This document shows positions 16,224 through 25,713 of a stretch of 64,000 bases of DNA, one piece after another. The DNA is from JAJFKX01 sp965230265 (GTDB lineage Bacteria; Pseudomonadota; Gammaproteobacteria; Xanthomonadales; Wenzhouxiangellaceae): assembly GCA_965230265.1 (NCBI GenBank), contig OZ245999.1, forward strand, positions 3,038,001-3,102,000. The letters run 5' to 3'. A program made the translations under genes and the position numbers. Position 1 is the stretch's first letter. Each line of letters begins with the position of its first letter. The notes under the pieces are model-generated. The model worked only from the letters and a program-made list of their open reading frames with translations. It was not told the DNA's origin and made no database searches.

Positions 16224-16763
16224 GTGCTGTATCAGTTATGGCTAATGATACTGTTGGCTGCTCTAAGCCTTAGCAGTTTTGCTCAAGACTGTGAGCAAAC
16301 CTATCAACAACACCTGCAAACTGACTTGTCTCTAAGCTATCAGGCGTTTGATCAAACACCCGGGCAAGGCTTCCGGGTTCTGGCAGAAATGAATTGTGAA
16401 AAACGCGCGGCTGACCTTATCGAAGCCTATATTGAGGCCAACAATGCGGAACAATCATCGCTGCGTTGGCACATTGCCCAGTTACGCGCAGCGCATGGTG
16501 ATTACGACAGCGCCATAGATTACGCCAATCAGTCACTATTGAAAAAAGAAAACTTTGCCGAACGCGCACTACGTTGGAACGATTATGTACTGGCCACGGT
16601 TGGTTTTCTGGAACACGATAAAGACAAACTGGTATATCACCGTGACCGTGTTGCCGCTGCCCGTGATGAGCATCCCGGTAATGCGATGAACCTTCGGTTA
16701 CTGGATAACTTGATCCAGTATTTTGAATACAACTACAAATACGCCACCAGCAACCTGGAATAA
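16224..16763 (+). CDS. Exported hypothetical protein with TPR-like helices
   Basis: No family recognised with confidence. Starting from a GTG at 16224, preceded by GAGGGT, it has a hydrophobic signal peptide (YQLWLMILLAALSLSSFAQ) with a cysteine soon after, then all-helical sequence of about 160 residues. The segment LRAAHGDYDSAIDYANQSLL resembles a tetratricopeptide repeat. It sits between lemA and the M48 protease on the same strand, so it could be an accessory periplasmic factor of that pair; this is inference from position only. Confidence 0.6.
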   Translation: MLYQLWLMILLAALSLSSFAQDCEQTYQQHLQTDLSLSYQAFDQTPGQGFRVLAEMNCEKRAADLIEAYIEANNAEQSSLRWHIAQLRAAHGDYDSAIDYANQSLLKKENFAERALRWNDYVLATVGFLEHDKDKLVYHRDRVAAARDEHPGNAMNLRLLDNLIQYFEYNYKYATSNLE

Positions 16764-16817
16764 CAATGCTCTGGAATTGTTTGTGGCAATAACGATGAAT
16801 CACTGGAGAGCGGCAAC

Positions 16818-18764
16818 ATGAATTTTTTTCAGCAACAGGCAAAAGCACGCTCGTTAAGTAAACGGTTGGTTTTTTTATTTATGCTGGCCGTGGCTGCAGT
16901 TGTACTGGCAATGATGTTGCTGGTGTTGTTACTGCTTGGCCAACCGCAGAATTCGGGCAATGGATTGGTCACTTTATTTTCACCACAAAACCTTGCTGAT
17001 CAAAGCATGTTATTGACCTGGACAGGTCTTGGTACGGTCGGCGTGTTGGGTTTTTCCAGTCTTTTTCGTGTTGCCGGATTGCGTGGGGGCGGTGGCAAAG
17101 TTGCACAAGAACTGGGTGGGCAGCGAGTAGACCCTGATACCCGTGACCCATTGCAGCGCCGCCTGGTGAATGTTGTTGAGGAAATTGCATTGGCATCAGG
17201 CGTGCCTGTCCCAGAAATTTACGTGCTTGACCACGAAGCTGGTATTAATGCATTCGCTGCTGGCTATAGCCCCTCGGATGCGGCAGTAGCGGTAACCCGC
17301 GGGACTCTGGAGACTCTTAACCGTTCAGAGTTACAGGGCGTTATCGCACATGAATTCAGCCATGTTCTAAATGGCGATATGCGCCTTAACATCAAATTGA
17401 TGGGCATTTTATTTGGGATTTTGGTGCTGGCCATCATGGGCCGTAAGCTATTGCATAATGCCTATCTATTTGGTGGTGGTCGTCGGCGCGAAGGCAATGC
17501 CGGTGCCGTGTTGGCCATTGCAATAGGGCTGGTGGTTATTGGCTATATTGGCCTGTTTTTTGGCCGCTGGATTAAAGCTGCTGTTGCCCGGCAGCGTGAG
17601 TATTTGGCCGATGCCTCCGCAGTGCAATTTACTCGCGACCCTGCCGGTATTGCCGGCGCACTCAAAAAAATCGGCGCTAGCCAGCATGGTGCCATACTGG
17701 AGGCTGAATCAGAAGAAGTCAGTCACATGTTGTTTGGCCCTGGGCAAGTGGCCAATCTGTTTGCTACCCATCCGCCTCTGGTGCAGCGCATTCAGGCCAT
17801 TGAACCTAACTTTAAACCCGAAGAATTTAAACAGATTGCCGAAAAAATGGCCCGCGAAAAGCGCCGCAGCCTGGAAGATGCCAAACGCGAAGCCGAGCAA
17901 CGCACCACCAAAAAACAAGCGCCAGGCGGTTTTGATTTAAGCGCCGACAGCATTATCGAAAACATTGGCCACCCGCACTGGCAAGCCATTTTAGCCGCTG
18001 CAGTACTGGCCGAATCACTGCCCGACCCACTGGTGCGTGCTGCCCGACACCATGAATGGTCTCCGGCACTGGTGTTGTTGTTGCTATTGGATCGCGATCA
18101 AACGATTCGTGAGCAGCAACAAGCCACCATCGCCAAGTTGTTGGGTGACACAGCCGCACAGCAGGTTTCTGAACTGTTGCGTCAGTTTGGTGAGATCGAG
18201 CCCGGACAACGCCTGCCATTGGTAGAAATCGCCTTACCTGCTGTCAAACGCCGCTCCCGTAAGGAGATTCGTGATCTGCATGCGGCAGTGCGTGAATTAA
18301 GTCTGGCCGACCAGCAGATCAGTCCGTTTGAGTTTTTATTGAGCCAGATTATTTCCAGCTATCTGGAAGATGCTATCCAGCCTGCCAGCGTCAGGGAACA
18401 TGGTCGTTATAAATTGAACCAGCGAAAAGATGCAGCCAAAACCAGCCTGGAAGCGCTGGCGTGGTTCGGCCACCGCGATGATGAGCAAGGCGCATTAACT
18501 GCATACAATGCCAGCATGGAAATTATCGGCGTCGCCAACACCACGCCCACATGGCCTATTCATAATAACTGGGCAGATGATTTGAAACGGGCACTATCCG
18601 CTTTGAATTTACTCAACCCCGAGGCCAAGCAGGAACTGGTAAAAGCCTGGCTGACCTGCGTGCTGCACGATCAGGAAGCCACTGCACGCGAGCTGGAATT
18701 GCTGCGTGCTTATTGCGCTACCATCCATGTACCAATGCCGCCATTGGCTCAGGTTGGTTCATAA
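16818..18764 (+). CDS. M48-family membrane metalloprotease (HtpX-like, long form)
   Basis: Zinc membrane protease of 648 residues, about twice the length of HtpX. Two N-terminal transmembrane helices (about 18-40 and 62-84), then the M48 core: VPVPEIYVLDHEAGINAFAA, zinc motif HEFSH in GVIAHEFSHVLNG, two more membrane segments, and the third zinc-ligand region REYLADASAVQF. From residue about 350 a long soluble C-terminal region, with a charged linker, has no motif I recognise. It is the usual partner of LemA and may take part in membrane protein quality control. Confidence 0.92.
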   Translation: MNFFQQQAKARSLSKRLVFLFMLAVAAVVLAMMLLVLLLLGQPQNSGNGLVTLFSPQNLADQSMLLTWTGLGTVGVLGFSSLFRVAGLRGGGGKVAQELGGQRVDPDTRDPLQRRLVNVVEEIALASGVPVPEIYVLDHEAGINAFAAGYSPSDAAVAVTRGTLETLNRSELQGVIAHEFSHVLNGDMRLNIKLMGILFGILVLAIMGRKLLHNAYLFGGGRRREGNAGAVLAIAIGLVVIGYIGLFFGRWIKAAVARQREYLADASAVQFTRDPAGIAGALKKIGASQHGAILEAESEEVSHMLFGPGQVANLFATHPPLVQRIQAIEPNFKPEEFKQIAEKMAREKRRSLEDAKREAEQRTTKKQAPGGFDLSADSIIENIGHPHWQAILAAAVLAESLPDPLVRAARHHEWSPALVLLLLLDRDQTIREQQQATIAKLLGDTAAQQVSELLRQFGEIEPGQRLPLVEIALPAVKRRSRKEIRDLHAAVRELSLADQQISPFEFLLSQIISSYLEDAIQPASVREHGRYKLNQRKDAAKTSLEALAWFGHRDDEQGALTAYNASMEIIGVANTTPTWPIHNNWADDLKRALSALNLLNPEAKQELVKAWLTCVLHDQEATARELELLRAYCATIHVPMPPLAQVGS

Positions 18765-18940
18765 TTAGGTTTAAATCAAAATCATTGAGGCTCTGAGCTG
18801 GTAATATTCGTTTCTTTTCTATATTGACGGTTAGGTAAAAAAGCCTTCAACACTAACCATCAATCAATCATTATGTCTCTGTAGGTTTGGGCGATAAAGC
18901 ATGCTAGTATGCCCGCCTACAGGTGATCAATATCCATCAT

Positions 18941-19114
18941 TGATTGAAACGAGAAGCTGGTGCGGATTCTGAAATCACTCGATATCCAATGCCAGCACTG
19001 CCCCCGCAACGGTAGGTAGGCGTTTGTTCCTCGGCCACTGTGCATATACTGCATGGGAAGGCGAACAAAATTGTTATGCATGCATAACCCCTGCAAGTCC
19101 GGAGACCGGCCTGT
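18941..19114 (+). promoter_or_regulatory. Cobalamin (AdoCbl-type) riboswitch
   Basis: Conserved blocks appear in order: TTGATTGAAAC, GCTGGTGC, CACTGCCCCCGCAACGGTA, GGCCACTG, TGGGAAGGCGA and AAGTCCGGAGACCGGCC. These are the core and B12-box elements of the cobalamin riboswitch. It sits directly upstream of the btuB-like receptor. Repression by cobalamin is expected from the family. Confidence 0.95.
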
Positions 19115-19190
19115 AACCTTGTGACCGTCCATGCGGCGGTTGTTACTAACCGGCTGCGGTGGGCGGCGGGCAGTGAATGACTGCCCATTC

Positions 19191-19228
19191 TCCTCCTGTT
19201 GCAGCCTGTGCGGGTGAGCACAGGAGGA
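19191..19228 (+). promoter_or_regulatory. Ribosome-binding-site sequestering hairpin
   Basis: TCCTCCTGT (19191-19199) is a perfect complement of ACAGGAGGA (19220-19228), which contains the Shine-Dalgarno sequence of btuB. When formed, the stem blocks translation. A second hairpin, GGGCAGT-GAATG-ACTGCCC at 19168-19186, lies just upstream. This looks like the expression platform of the riboswitch, acting on translation and not on termination. Confidence 0.75.
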
Positions 19229-19233
19229 CATCA

Positions 19234-21051
19234 ATGCATACCCAAATTATTTTTAAACGTTATTCGGCTGCCCTGATTTTATCGGCAGCACTACCGCTTT
19301 ATGCGCAAACCGGTGATGACCAGGCACTTGAACTGAATGACCCTTTGGTGGTGACCGCCACCCGCCAAGATCAAAACCTGTCGGAAACGCTGGCCAGTAC
19401 CAGTGTGATTGATCGCGAGCTGATCGAACGTTCCCAGGCTCAGGATCTGCTGGAATTGCTGCGATTACAGCCTGGTGTCGATATTGTGAGAACCGGTTCG
19501 ACCGGGGGTCAGACCAGTATTTTTTTACGCGGGGCCAACTCTAACCAGGTACTCGTTCTGATTGATGGCGTGCGCGTGTCATCTGCCAACACAGGGTTAT
19601 TTACTTTTGAGAATCTGCCGTTACAGCAAATCGATCGCATTGAAATAGTGCGTGGCCCGCGTGCCAGTTACTACGGGTCGGATGCCATTGGCGGTGTTAT
19701 TCAGATATTTACCCGTCGTGGTGATGGCTTGCAGCTACGTGCCGGATACGGTAGCGAAGATAGTTTTCAGGTCTCTACCAGTAATGGCTGGCGCGGCAGT
19801 CAAGGCGGCATTACCGGGACAGTCAGCTACCGTGATACCAATGGTTTTTCTGCGCAGAACCCTGATGGTTTCAGCTTTGACCCTGACGATGATGGTTACC
19901 GTAACCTGGGCCTAAGCCTGGTGGGTGATTATCGACTGGGCAATGGTGTGCTGGATTTTACCGTGCTGGCCAGTGATGCCGAAACACAGTTTGACCAGGG
20001 TATTTCCGATAGCGTTAATCAGGCCTTTCGATTGGGTTATGGTTTTGGCCACGGTCAGTGGCAGCATCAAATTCAGGCCAGTTATAGCCGTGATAACTTA
20101 AGCAGCGATTTTACCGGCGACTTTGGTGGCTTCCAGACCCGGTTTGAATCTGACAGGATACAACTTTCCTGGTTATCTGAATTTGCTGTCAATCAACACT
20201 TGACCTTGCTCGGCGGTATCGATGCCTATGAAGAGTTTGGTGAGGACCAGGGTAATTTTGATGATGATCGTCACAATATTGGTGGTTTTGCAGGTGCCAA
20301 CTATCGTTATCAAAAGCATTCACTGGATGGCAGCCTTAGAGTCGATGATGATGAAAACTTCGGCACAGAATTAACTGGACAAATAGCCTATGGCTATAAC
20401 ATCACAGAGGCGCTGGAAGTTGTCGCCAATTATGGACGCGGCTTTCGCTCTCCTACTTTGAATCAATTATTTTCCCCCGGCTTTGGTGGTCTGTTTGCAG
20501 GCAACCCGAATTTGGAACCGGAAACCTCAAACGCCTATGAATTGAGTCTGCGCTATACGCTGGGCTCGCATCGTTTTTCTATCAACGGCTTTCATCAGGA
20601 TCTGAATCAACTGATCGACTTTGCCGGTGACAATTTCCAGGCCATTAATATCCAACAAGCCAGCATTACTGGTGTAGAGCTTGATTATCAGTGGCAATCA
20701 AAGCATTGGGTAGTAGCTGCCAATGCAACATTCCAGAACGCTGAAAACGACAACACCGATGAACCTCTGCTGCGCCGTCCGGATGAGAAGGGCAGTATCA
20801 GCGTCGATTACCGATTTGCCAATGGCGGTTGGGCTGGTGTAGAAGTGTTTTACAGCGGCGACAGTTTCGATTTTGGTGGAACCCGTCTGGACGATTATGT
20901 ACTGGTTAATCTGCGTGCCGGTTATCCGTTATGGCGCGGCCTGCGAATCGAAGGCCGGATAGAAAACCTGTTTGATGAAACCTATGCTCAGGCATTTGGG
21001 TTTAACACACAGGATTTGGCCGGGTTTATCAACCTATCCTGGAGCCAATAA
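19234..21051 (+). CDS. btuB: TonB-dependent vitamin B12 receptor BtuB
   Basis: Outer-membrane transporter of cobalamins, driven by TonB. Signal peptide to about residue 25 (AALPLYAQ), TonB-box region DPLVVTATR, plug domain (DLLELLRLQPGVDI, FLRGANSNQVLVLIDGVRV, IEIVRGPRASYYGSDAIGGV), then a 22-strand-type barrel ending FINLSWSQ. About 605 residues. The ATG at 19234 follows AGGAGG by seven bases; a longer reading from 19177 would run through the regulatory RNA. The riboswitch upstream identifies the substrate. No btuC, btuD or btuF is adjacent. Confidence 0.93.
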   Translation: MHTQIIFKRYSAALILSAALPLYAQTGDDQALELNDPLVVTATRQDQNLSETLASTSVIDRELIERSQAQDLLELLRLQPGVDIVRTGSTGGQTSIFLRGANSNQVLVLIDGVRVSSANTGLFTFENLPLQQIDRIEIVRGPRASYYGSDAIGGVIQIFTRRGDGLQLRAGYGSEDSFQVSTSNGWRGSQGGITGTVSYRDTNGFSAQNPDGFSFDPDDDGYRNLGLSLVGDYRLGNGVLDFTVLASDAETQFDQGISDSVNQAFRLGYGFGHGQWQHQIQASYSRDNLSSDFTGDFGGFQTRFESDRIQLSWLSEFAVNQHLTLLGGIDAYEEFGEDQGNFDDDRHNIGGFAGANYRYQKHSLDGSLRVDDDENFGTELTGQIAYGYNITEALEVVANYGRGFRSPTLNQLFSPGFGGLFAGNPNLEPETSNAYELSLRYTLGSHRFSINGFHQDLNQLIDFAGDNFQAINIQQASITGVELDYQWQSKHWVVAANATFQNAENDNTDEPLLRRPDEKGSISVDYRFANGGWAGVEVFYSGDSFDFGGTRLDDYVLVNLRAGYPLWRGLRIEGRIENLFDETYAQAFGFNTQDLAGFINLSWSQ

Positions 21052-21068
21052 ACGCGCAGAATGACCGA

Positions 21069-21104
21069 TATCTGCGGCTGTTTAGACCCTATCAGCCGCA
21101 GATA
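21069..21104 (+). terminator. Strong hairpin after btuB
   Basis: TATCTGCGGCTG pairs perfectly with CAGCCGCAGATA across a loop of about 12 bases. The T-tract is weak, so it may act as a Rho-dependent or stabilising 3' end. Confidence 0.5.
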
Positions 21105-21150
21105 AACCCCAATTAATATTCTCAGTCGTCTATCGCGTTATCATGATCAG

Positions 21151-23199
21151 ATGGACTCATTAAGCAATCGGCTGATAGACAGCACCAGCACATACCTGAA
21201 ACAACACCTGGATAATCCAGTGCACTGGCAACCATGGGATGCTCAAGCCCTGACGTATGCCAAGGCCAAAGACAAACCCATTTTACTTTCCATTGGTTAT
21301 GCCGCCTGTCACTGGTGCCATGTAATGGCACATGAATCTTTCGAAGACCCGATGATGGCTGAATTGATGAATCAACACTTCGTTAATATCAAGGTAGATC
21401 GCCAGGAGCGCCCTGATCTGGACAGCCAGTATCAATTGGCCCACCAGCTATTCACCGGCCGCGGCGGTGGGTGGCCTTTAACCGTTTTTTTGGACCCGCA
21501 AGATTTGACGCCCTTTTTTGCTGGTACTTATTTCCCTCCAAAATCGTCGCGTGGTATGCCAGGGTTTAAGGATATTCTGCAGCGCTTATCAGAATTGTTT
21601 ATAGAGCGCCGGGAAGATTTGCAGCAACAGGCAGTGCGTATGCGTGAAGCACTGGCAGAAATTGCCAAAGCTGAACCAGGTGAACAATCAATGACTGATC
21701 AGCCATTGCAAATCGCACGACAACGCATACTCGATAGCCTTGATCAGCAATATGGCGGTATTGGTGGTGCGCCCAAGTTTCCGCGCTGCCCGGAATTAAA
21801 CCTGCTGGCTTTACTGGCACGACGGGGAGACCAGGCATGTGCTGATGGCTTAAACCAGGCCCTGCAGGCCATGCTGGATGGAGGTTTATATGATCACCTG
21901 GGTGGCGGTTTTTATCGCTACTGTGTCGATGGGTTCTGGACCATTCCACACTTTGAAAAAATGCTGTATGACAATGCCCAGCTATTGCCTTTGCTGGCAG
22001 GTCAAAACAGACAGCTCAGCAACGCTGGCACCGCCATCACCGACACCATCGACTGGTTGAATCGTCGCATGGCCTTGCCAGCAAACGGTGGCAGTTTATA
22101 TGCAGCAGCGCTCGACGCAGACAGCCCGGACGAACAGGGACACTCCGAAGAGGGTGCCTATTATTTGTGGCAGCGATCGCAAATACAAAAACTGATCGGT
22201 AAGCATGATTACCCGGATTTTGCCGAACATTACGGCCTGACTCAACCTCCCAATTTTGAAGGCCAGGCATGGCATTTGCGTTGCCAACCGGCTCAGCGCC
22301 CCAATCTCAGACTGGACCAGGCCCGCCGGATTTTACTTCAGCATCGACAGCAGCGCGTCCTGCCGACACTGGATACTCAGGCACTGTGCGGATGGAATGC
22401 TTTGCTGGCCTATGGCCTGCTGCAAACCGGTTACCGGATGTCTGATGCGGCCATCACTGACAGGGGGCATGCCCTGGTCAAAACCCTATGGCAATGCCTG
22501 TGGACTGATGCTGAACAACCCATGCTGTGCCAACGCTACGCTGACAATAGTACACAGGGCCAGGCTTTTTTGGATGATGCTGCTGGTCTTTTACTGGCAG
22601 CCATTGCCAGCATGCAGGATGGGGTTGAGGCATTGCAGCTGCAACAATGCCGCCAGCTGGCCAATTACCTGATGGATCAGTTTTTTGATGATCAACAGGG
22701 CGGGTTTTGGCTTTCTCCGCCGCAGCACAACGATTTACTGGTGCGTAGCAAACCCTTTATGGATGACGCCACACCGGCTGGCAACGCGCTGGCCTGTCAG
22801 GCTTTGTTGCAGCTGGGGCATCTGACTGGCGAAAGCCGTTACCTGCAAGCGGTAGAGCAAACACTGCATGCCAGCTGGAATGATTTGCAGCGTTACCCGG
22901 GTGGAACAGCCAGCATGCTGATGGTATTGGAGCAATGGCTGAATCCACATCCGCAACTTTTAGCTTACGGTGAGTTCGACCTGAGTGAACGCCAACAGTG
23001 GCTTGCCCGATCGGATGTTGATGTTTTTTTCATTGATAAAGACTCAGATTGGAGCACAGCAGAAGACTCCATCATTGCCCATTTTGCCGGCCAGGCATCA
23101 ACTCAATCATCAACCGTTATGGTGTGCCTTGGCGCGCGCTGTTTGCCGCCTTGTGAGTCATTGGGTGCTGCTGAACAGCTTTTGGAACAGTTCAAGTAA
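21151..23199 (+). CDS. YyaL/DUF255 thioredoxin-domain protein
   Basis: Cytoplasmic two-domain protein of 682 residues, widespread but of unclear function. The N-terminal thioredoxin-like domain (DUF255) has the signature NPVHWQPWDAQAL, CHWCHVMAHESF with its CxxC, and VDRQERPDLD. It is followed by an (alpha/alpha)6-barrel like that of N-acylglucosamine 2-epimerases (GGIGGAPKFPRCPEL, DHLGGGFYRYCVDG, PHFEKMLYDNAQL, ALDADSP). Related proteins include human SPATA20. The C-terminal 50 residues are variable. Single-gene unit. Confidence 0.9.
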   Translation: MDSLSNRLIDSTSTYLKQHLDNPVHWQPWDAQALTYAKAKDKPILLSIGYAACHWCHVMAHESFEDPMMAELMNQHFVNIKVDRQERPDLDSQYQLAHQLFTGRGGGWPLTVFLDPQDLTPFFAGTYFPPKSSRGMPGFKDILQRLSELFIERREDLQQQAVRMREALAEIAKAEPGEQSMTDQPLQIARQRILDSLDQQYGGIGGAPKFPRCPELNLLALLARRGDQACADGLNQALQAMLDGGLYDHLGGGFYRYCVDGFWTIPHFEKMLYDNAQLLPLLAGQNRQLSNAGTAITDTIDWLNRRMALPANGGSLYAAALDADSPDEQGHSEEGAYYLWQRSQIQKLIGKHDYPDFAEHYGLTQPPNFEGQAWHLRCQPAQRPNLRLDQARRILLQHRQQRVLPTLDTQALCGWNALLAYGLLQTGYRMSDAAITDRGHALVKTLWQCLWTDAEQPMLCQRYADNSTQGQAFLDDAAGLLLAAIASMQDGVEALQLQQCRQLANYLMDQFFDDQQGGFWLSPPQHNDLLVRSKPFMDDATPAGNALACQALLQLGHLTGESRYLQAVEQTLHASWNDLQRYPGGTASMLMVLEQWLNPHPQLLAYGEFDLSERQQWLARSDVDVFFIDKDSDWSTAEDSIIAHFAGQASTQSSTVMVCLGARCLPPCESLGAAEQLLEQFK

Positions 23200-23286
23200 G
23201 CCTTATTTTTTAGCAAAAAAATGCCTTATAAAAGCGTATTTTCCCGTCTATTCATAAGCTATTTTATGATCCGCTAAAAAAGCCTG

Positions 23287-23309
23287 GTTATGTTATAATA
23301 TAACATAAC
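23287..23309. promoter_or_regulatory. Perfect 23-bp palindrome, candidate operator
   Basis: GTTATGTTAT-AAT-ATAACATAAC, ten-base perfect arms about a three-base centre, in the spacer between the YyaL-type gene and the small membrane protein gene. AT-rich dyads of this size are typical of dimeric repressor sites and it has no T-tract of a terminator. The regulator is unknown. Confidence 0.45.
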
Positions 23310-23425
23310 GTATTTGATTAGGCATCATTTTACAGAGTATGGTGAGCAGCGATTGCTGCAGTTTTGCGTGTCTGTCATTGCAGTTATCGGAATAAATATC
23401 TTCCATAACAGAAGGATTATAAATT

Positions 23426-23743
23426 ATGAATAATATCGGTAAAATAGCTTTTATTTTAGGTTTGGTTATTGCCGTTATCGGGGCATTCGGTATCACACAA
23501 AGCTGGTTCGCCTGGGTATTGGCCATTCTTGGTGTGATTGTTGGCTTATTGAATGTGAGCGCTAACGAGGCGCGGGGTTTTCTTATTTCGGCTATCGCAC
23601 TACTACTATCAGCAAGCGCCCTTAATGGTATTCCGTACCTTGGCGATCATATTGCTGCCATTATGTCTAATCTGATGATCTTTTTGGCTGGCGCTATGTT
23701 TGTTGTGGCGATTCTATCTTTGTTCAACTCTGCACGGGATTAA
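23426..23743 (+). CDS. Small multi-pass membrane protein (105 aa)
   Basis: No named family recognised. Four hydrophobic segments are visible (about 7-22, 26-44, 50-66, 76-98) separated by very short polar turns; LVIAVIGAFGI and SWFAWVLAILGVIVGLLNVS suggest a compact helical bundle similar to small archaeal/bacterial membrane proteins of about 100 residues. Start supported by AGAAGGA 9 bases upstream. A palindromic candidate operator lies about 120 bases before the start and a strong terminator follows, so it looks like an independently regulated gene. Confidence 0.7.
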   Translation: MNNIGKIAFILGLVIAVIGAFGITQSWFAWVLAILGVIVGLLNVSANEARGFLISAIALLLSASALNGIPYLGDHIAAIMSNLMIFLAGAMFVVAILSLFNSARD

Positions 23744-23782
23744 GCCGGTATCTGATCAAAGATGGATGACGTCCATCGTGTT

Positions 23783-23812
23783 AAACAAGGGCACTTCGGT
23801 GCCCTTGTTTAG
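23783..23812 (+). terminator. Intrinsic terminator with TTCG loop
   Basis: AAACAAGGGCAC-TTCG-GTGCCCTTGTTT, twelve perfect pairs closed by a UUCG tetraloop, downstream of the small membrane protein gene. Confidence 0.85.
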
Positions 23813-23962
23813 TTGTGGATAATCAATTCGACTGGACGCCGCACCAGAACTCCACTATAACTATCGATTGCTATCAGACAGCAACGTACATCGGGGCTCG
23901 ATTCAGGTTTGAGCAGCGCAACAACATTGACCGATTAAAAGATCAATGAACGGGAATAATCA

Positions 23963-25711
23963 ATGAACGAAACCACATTCAAAATTCGCCATGGCGCCTA
24001 CCCGGAATTATCCATTCCTGCGGTATTGGTCGGGTACTTCTTGGGCGCAGTCATCGCCGTCAGTATTGGTTACGCTGCACTTATTCTGGGCTTTTCTATA
24101 GAAGGTTCAGAGCTGGCTGCCATTTTGGGTTTTGCCATATTGCGTGGCATGCTGCGCCGTAGCAGCATTATCGAAGTCAATATCGTGCAGACCGTCGCCA
24201 GTGCGGTCAATGGGGCTTCATCGGGGTTGATGTTTTCGGTACCGGCAATCTTTATCCTGGCTGGTCCTGCCATGCGCAACGACCCCAGCCTGTTGAATTT
24301 TGACCCGGTGCTGATGACCTTCGGAGCTGTGGCGGGTGCATTTTTGGGCATTGGTTTTATTATTCCTTTGCGCAAGCAAATGATTGATTACGAGCGGCTG
24401 ACCTATCCCGGCGGTGTCGCCGTTGCGACGATTTTAAAATCACCCGGCGCCGGGGTTCGCAAAGCCATGATATTGGTTGGTGCTGCCTTGTTTGCCGGTT
24501 TAATGCACTTCATCAGCCAATCCACCGGTGTGGAATATTGGGATCTTGGTGGTGCTTTGGGTCTGCCGGAATACTTTAATGCGATCTGGTATTTGTCGCT
24601 GCTGACCGTGGGGGTTGGCTATATCGCGGGCAAAGGCGGTGTGGCATTTATTATCGGTGGCTACCTTTGTTATTGGGTGTTATCACCCATGCTGGATGGT
24701 TTGAATGAGTTACCGCTGAATGAAGCCGGCCAAGCCATTACCGATCCAGGTTCTTTGCGGTCACTGCTGTATCGACCCGTCGGTATCGGCATGTTGATTG
24801 GCGGTGCATTGGCGGGCATTGCTTTGGCCTTACCGTTAATCATCAGCGCCATTCGCAATATGCAAAATGCCGCAAAAGCCGAATCGGCCATTTCCAAAGA
24901 CGAAATGCCCATCAAACTGCTGTATATCGCTGTAGGTGGCGCTGCCATACTGTTAACGATTATGGCAATTACCTCGGCCGAAGAAACCGGCCTGGTCCGC
25001 GGTTTGATTATGGCAGCAGCAGGCACGCTGTGGATCTGGATTGCCGGTGTGATCCTCTCCGAAGCCATCGGTCGAACCAATTGGTCACCGCTATCGGGTA
25101 TGACGTTGATTGCGGTCACCATTTTGATTTTTATTACCCGCGGCATGGATGAAAGCCAGGCGATCATCGCTGCCATCATGGTCGGTGCAGCCACCTGTGT
25201 GGCAATGTCACAGGCGACAGATTTGATGCTGGACTTAAAGACCGGTTACCTGGTGGGTGCCACACCACGGATGCAGCAGTATGGGCAGTTTTTGGGTGCC
25301 TGGCTGGGGCCCATTCTGATTATGGCGTTGATATTTGTGCTGCACGAAGCTTATACACTGGGCAGCGATAAACTACCCGCACCACAGGGTCAGGTATTGG
25401 CTGGCCTGGTGCAGGGCATATTAGGCGGCGACGTACCGGTTGAAAAGTATCTGGCCGGTGCCGGGCTTGGCGCGATGTTGAGTCTGTTCCAGCCCGGCCT
25501 GGGTATTACCGTAGGGTTGGGTTTTTACCTGCCATTTGCGATTGTATTGACCTATAGCATCGGCACTTTATTAAGGGTGCTGAGCAACTGGAAGTTTGGC
25601 GACAGTTTTGCCGATAATGTCGGCATTCCGATTGCTGCCGGATTTATTGTTGGCGAAGCCCTGGTCGGTGTCGGGTTTGCTGTCCAGAAAATCTTTTTCC
25701 CGGAGGTTTAA
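23963..25711 (+). CDS. OPT-family oligopeptide/metal-chelate transporter
   Basis: Secondary transporter of the oligopeptide transporter superfamily with about 15 hydrophobic segments over 582 residues. Recognisable blocks are AILGFAILRGMLRRSSI, NIVQTVASAVNGASSG (the NxxQTxASA motif of bacterial OPT proteins), LRKQMIDYERLTYPGG, and GAATCVAMSQATDLMLDLKTGYLVGATP. The family carries peptides or metal-ligand complexes with protons; the substrate cannot be told from sequence. The stop is two bases from the next start, so the two genes are cotranscribed and probably coupled. Confidence 0.92.
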   Translation: MNETTFKIRHGAYPELSIPAVLVGYFLGAVIAVSIGYAALILGFSIEGSELAAILGFAILRGMLRRSSIIEVNIVQTVASAVNGASSGLMFSVPAIFILAGPAMRNDPSLLNFDPVLMTFGAVAGAFLGIGFIIPLRKQMIDYERLTYPGGVAVATILKSPGAGVRKAMILVGAALFAGLMHFISQSTGVEYWDLGGALGLPEYFNAIWYLSLLTVGVGYIAGKGGVAFIIGGYLCYWVLSPMLDGLNELPLNEAGQAITDPGSLRSLLYRPVGIGMLIGGALAGIALALPLIISAIRNMQNAAKAESAISKDEMPIKLLYIAVGGAAILLTIMAITSAEETGLVRGLIMAAAGTLWIWIAGVILSEAIGRTNWSPLSGMTLIAVTILIFITRGMDESQAIIAAIMVGAATCVAMSQATDLMLDLKTGYLVGATPRMQQYGQFLGAWLGPILIMALIFVLHEAYTLGSDKLPAPQGQVLAGLVQGILGGDVPVEKYLAGAGLGAMLSLFQPGLGITVGLGFYLPFAIVLTYSIGTLLRVLSNWKFGDSFADNVGIPIAAGFIVGEALVGVGFAVQKIFFPEV

Positions 25712-25713
25712 GC

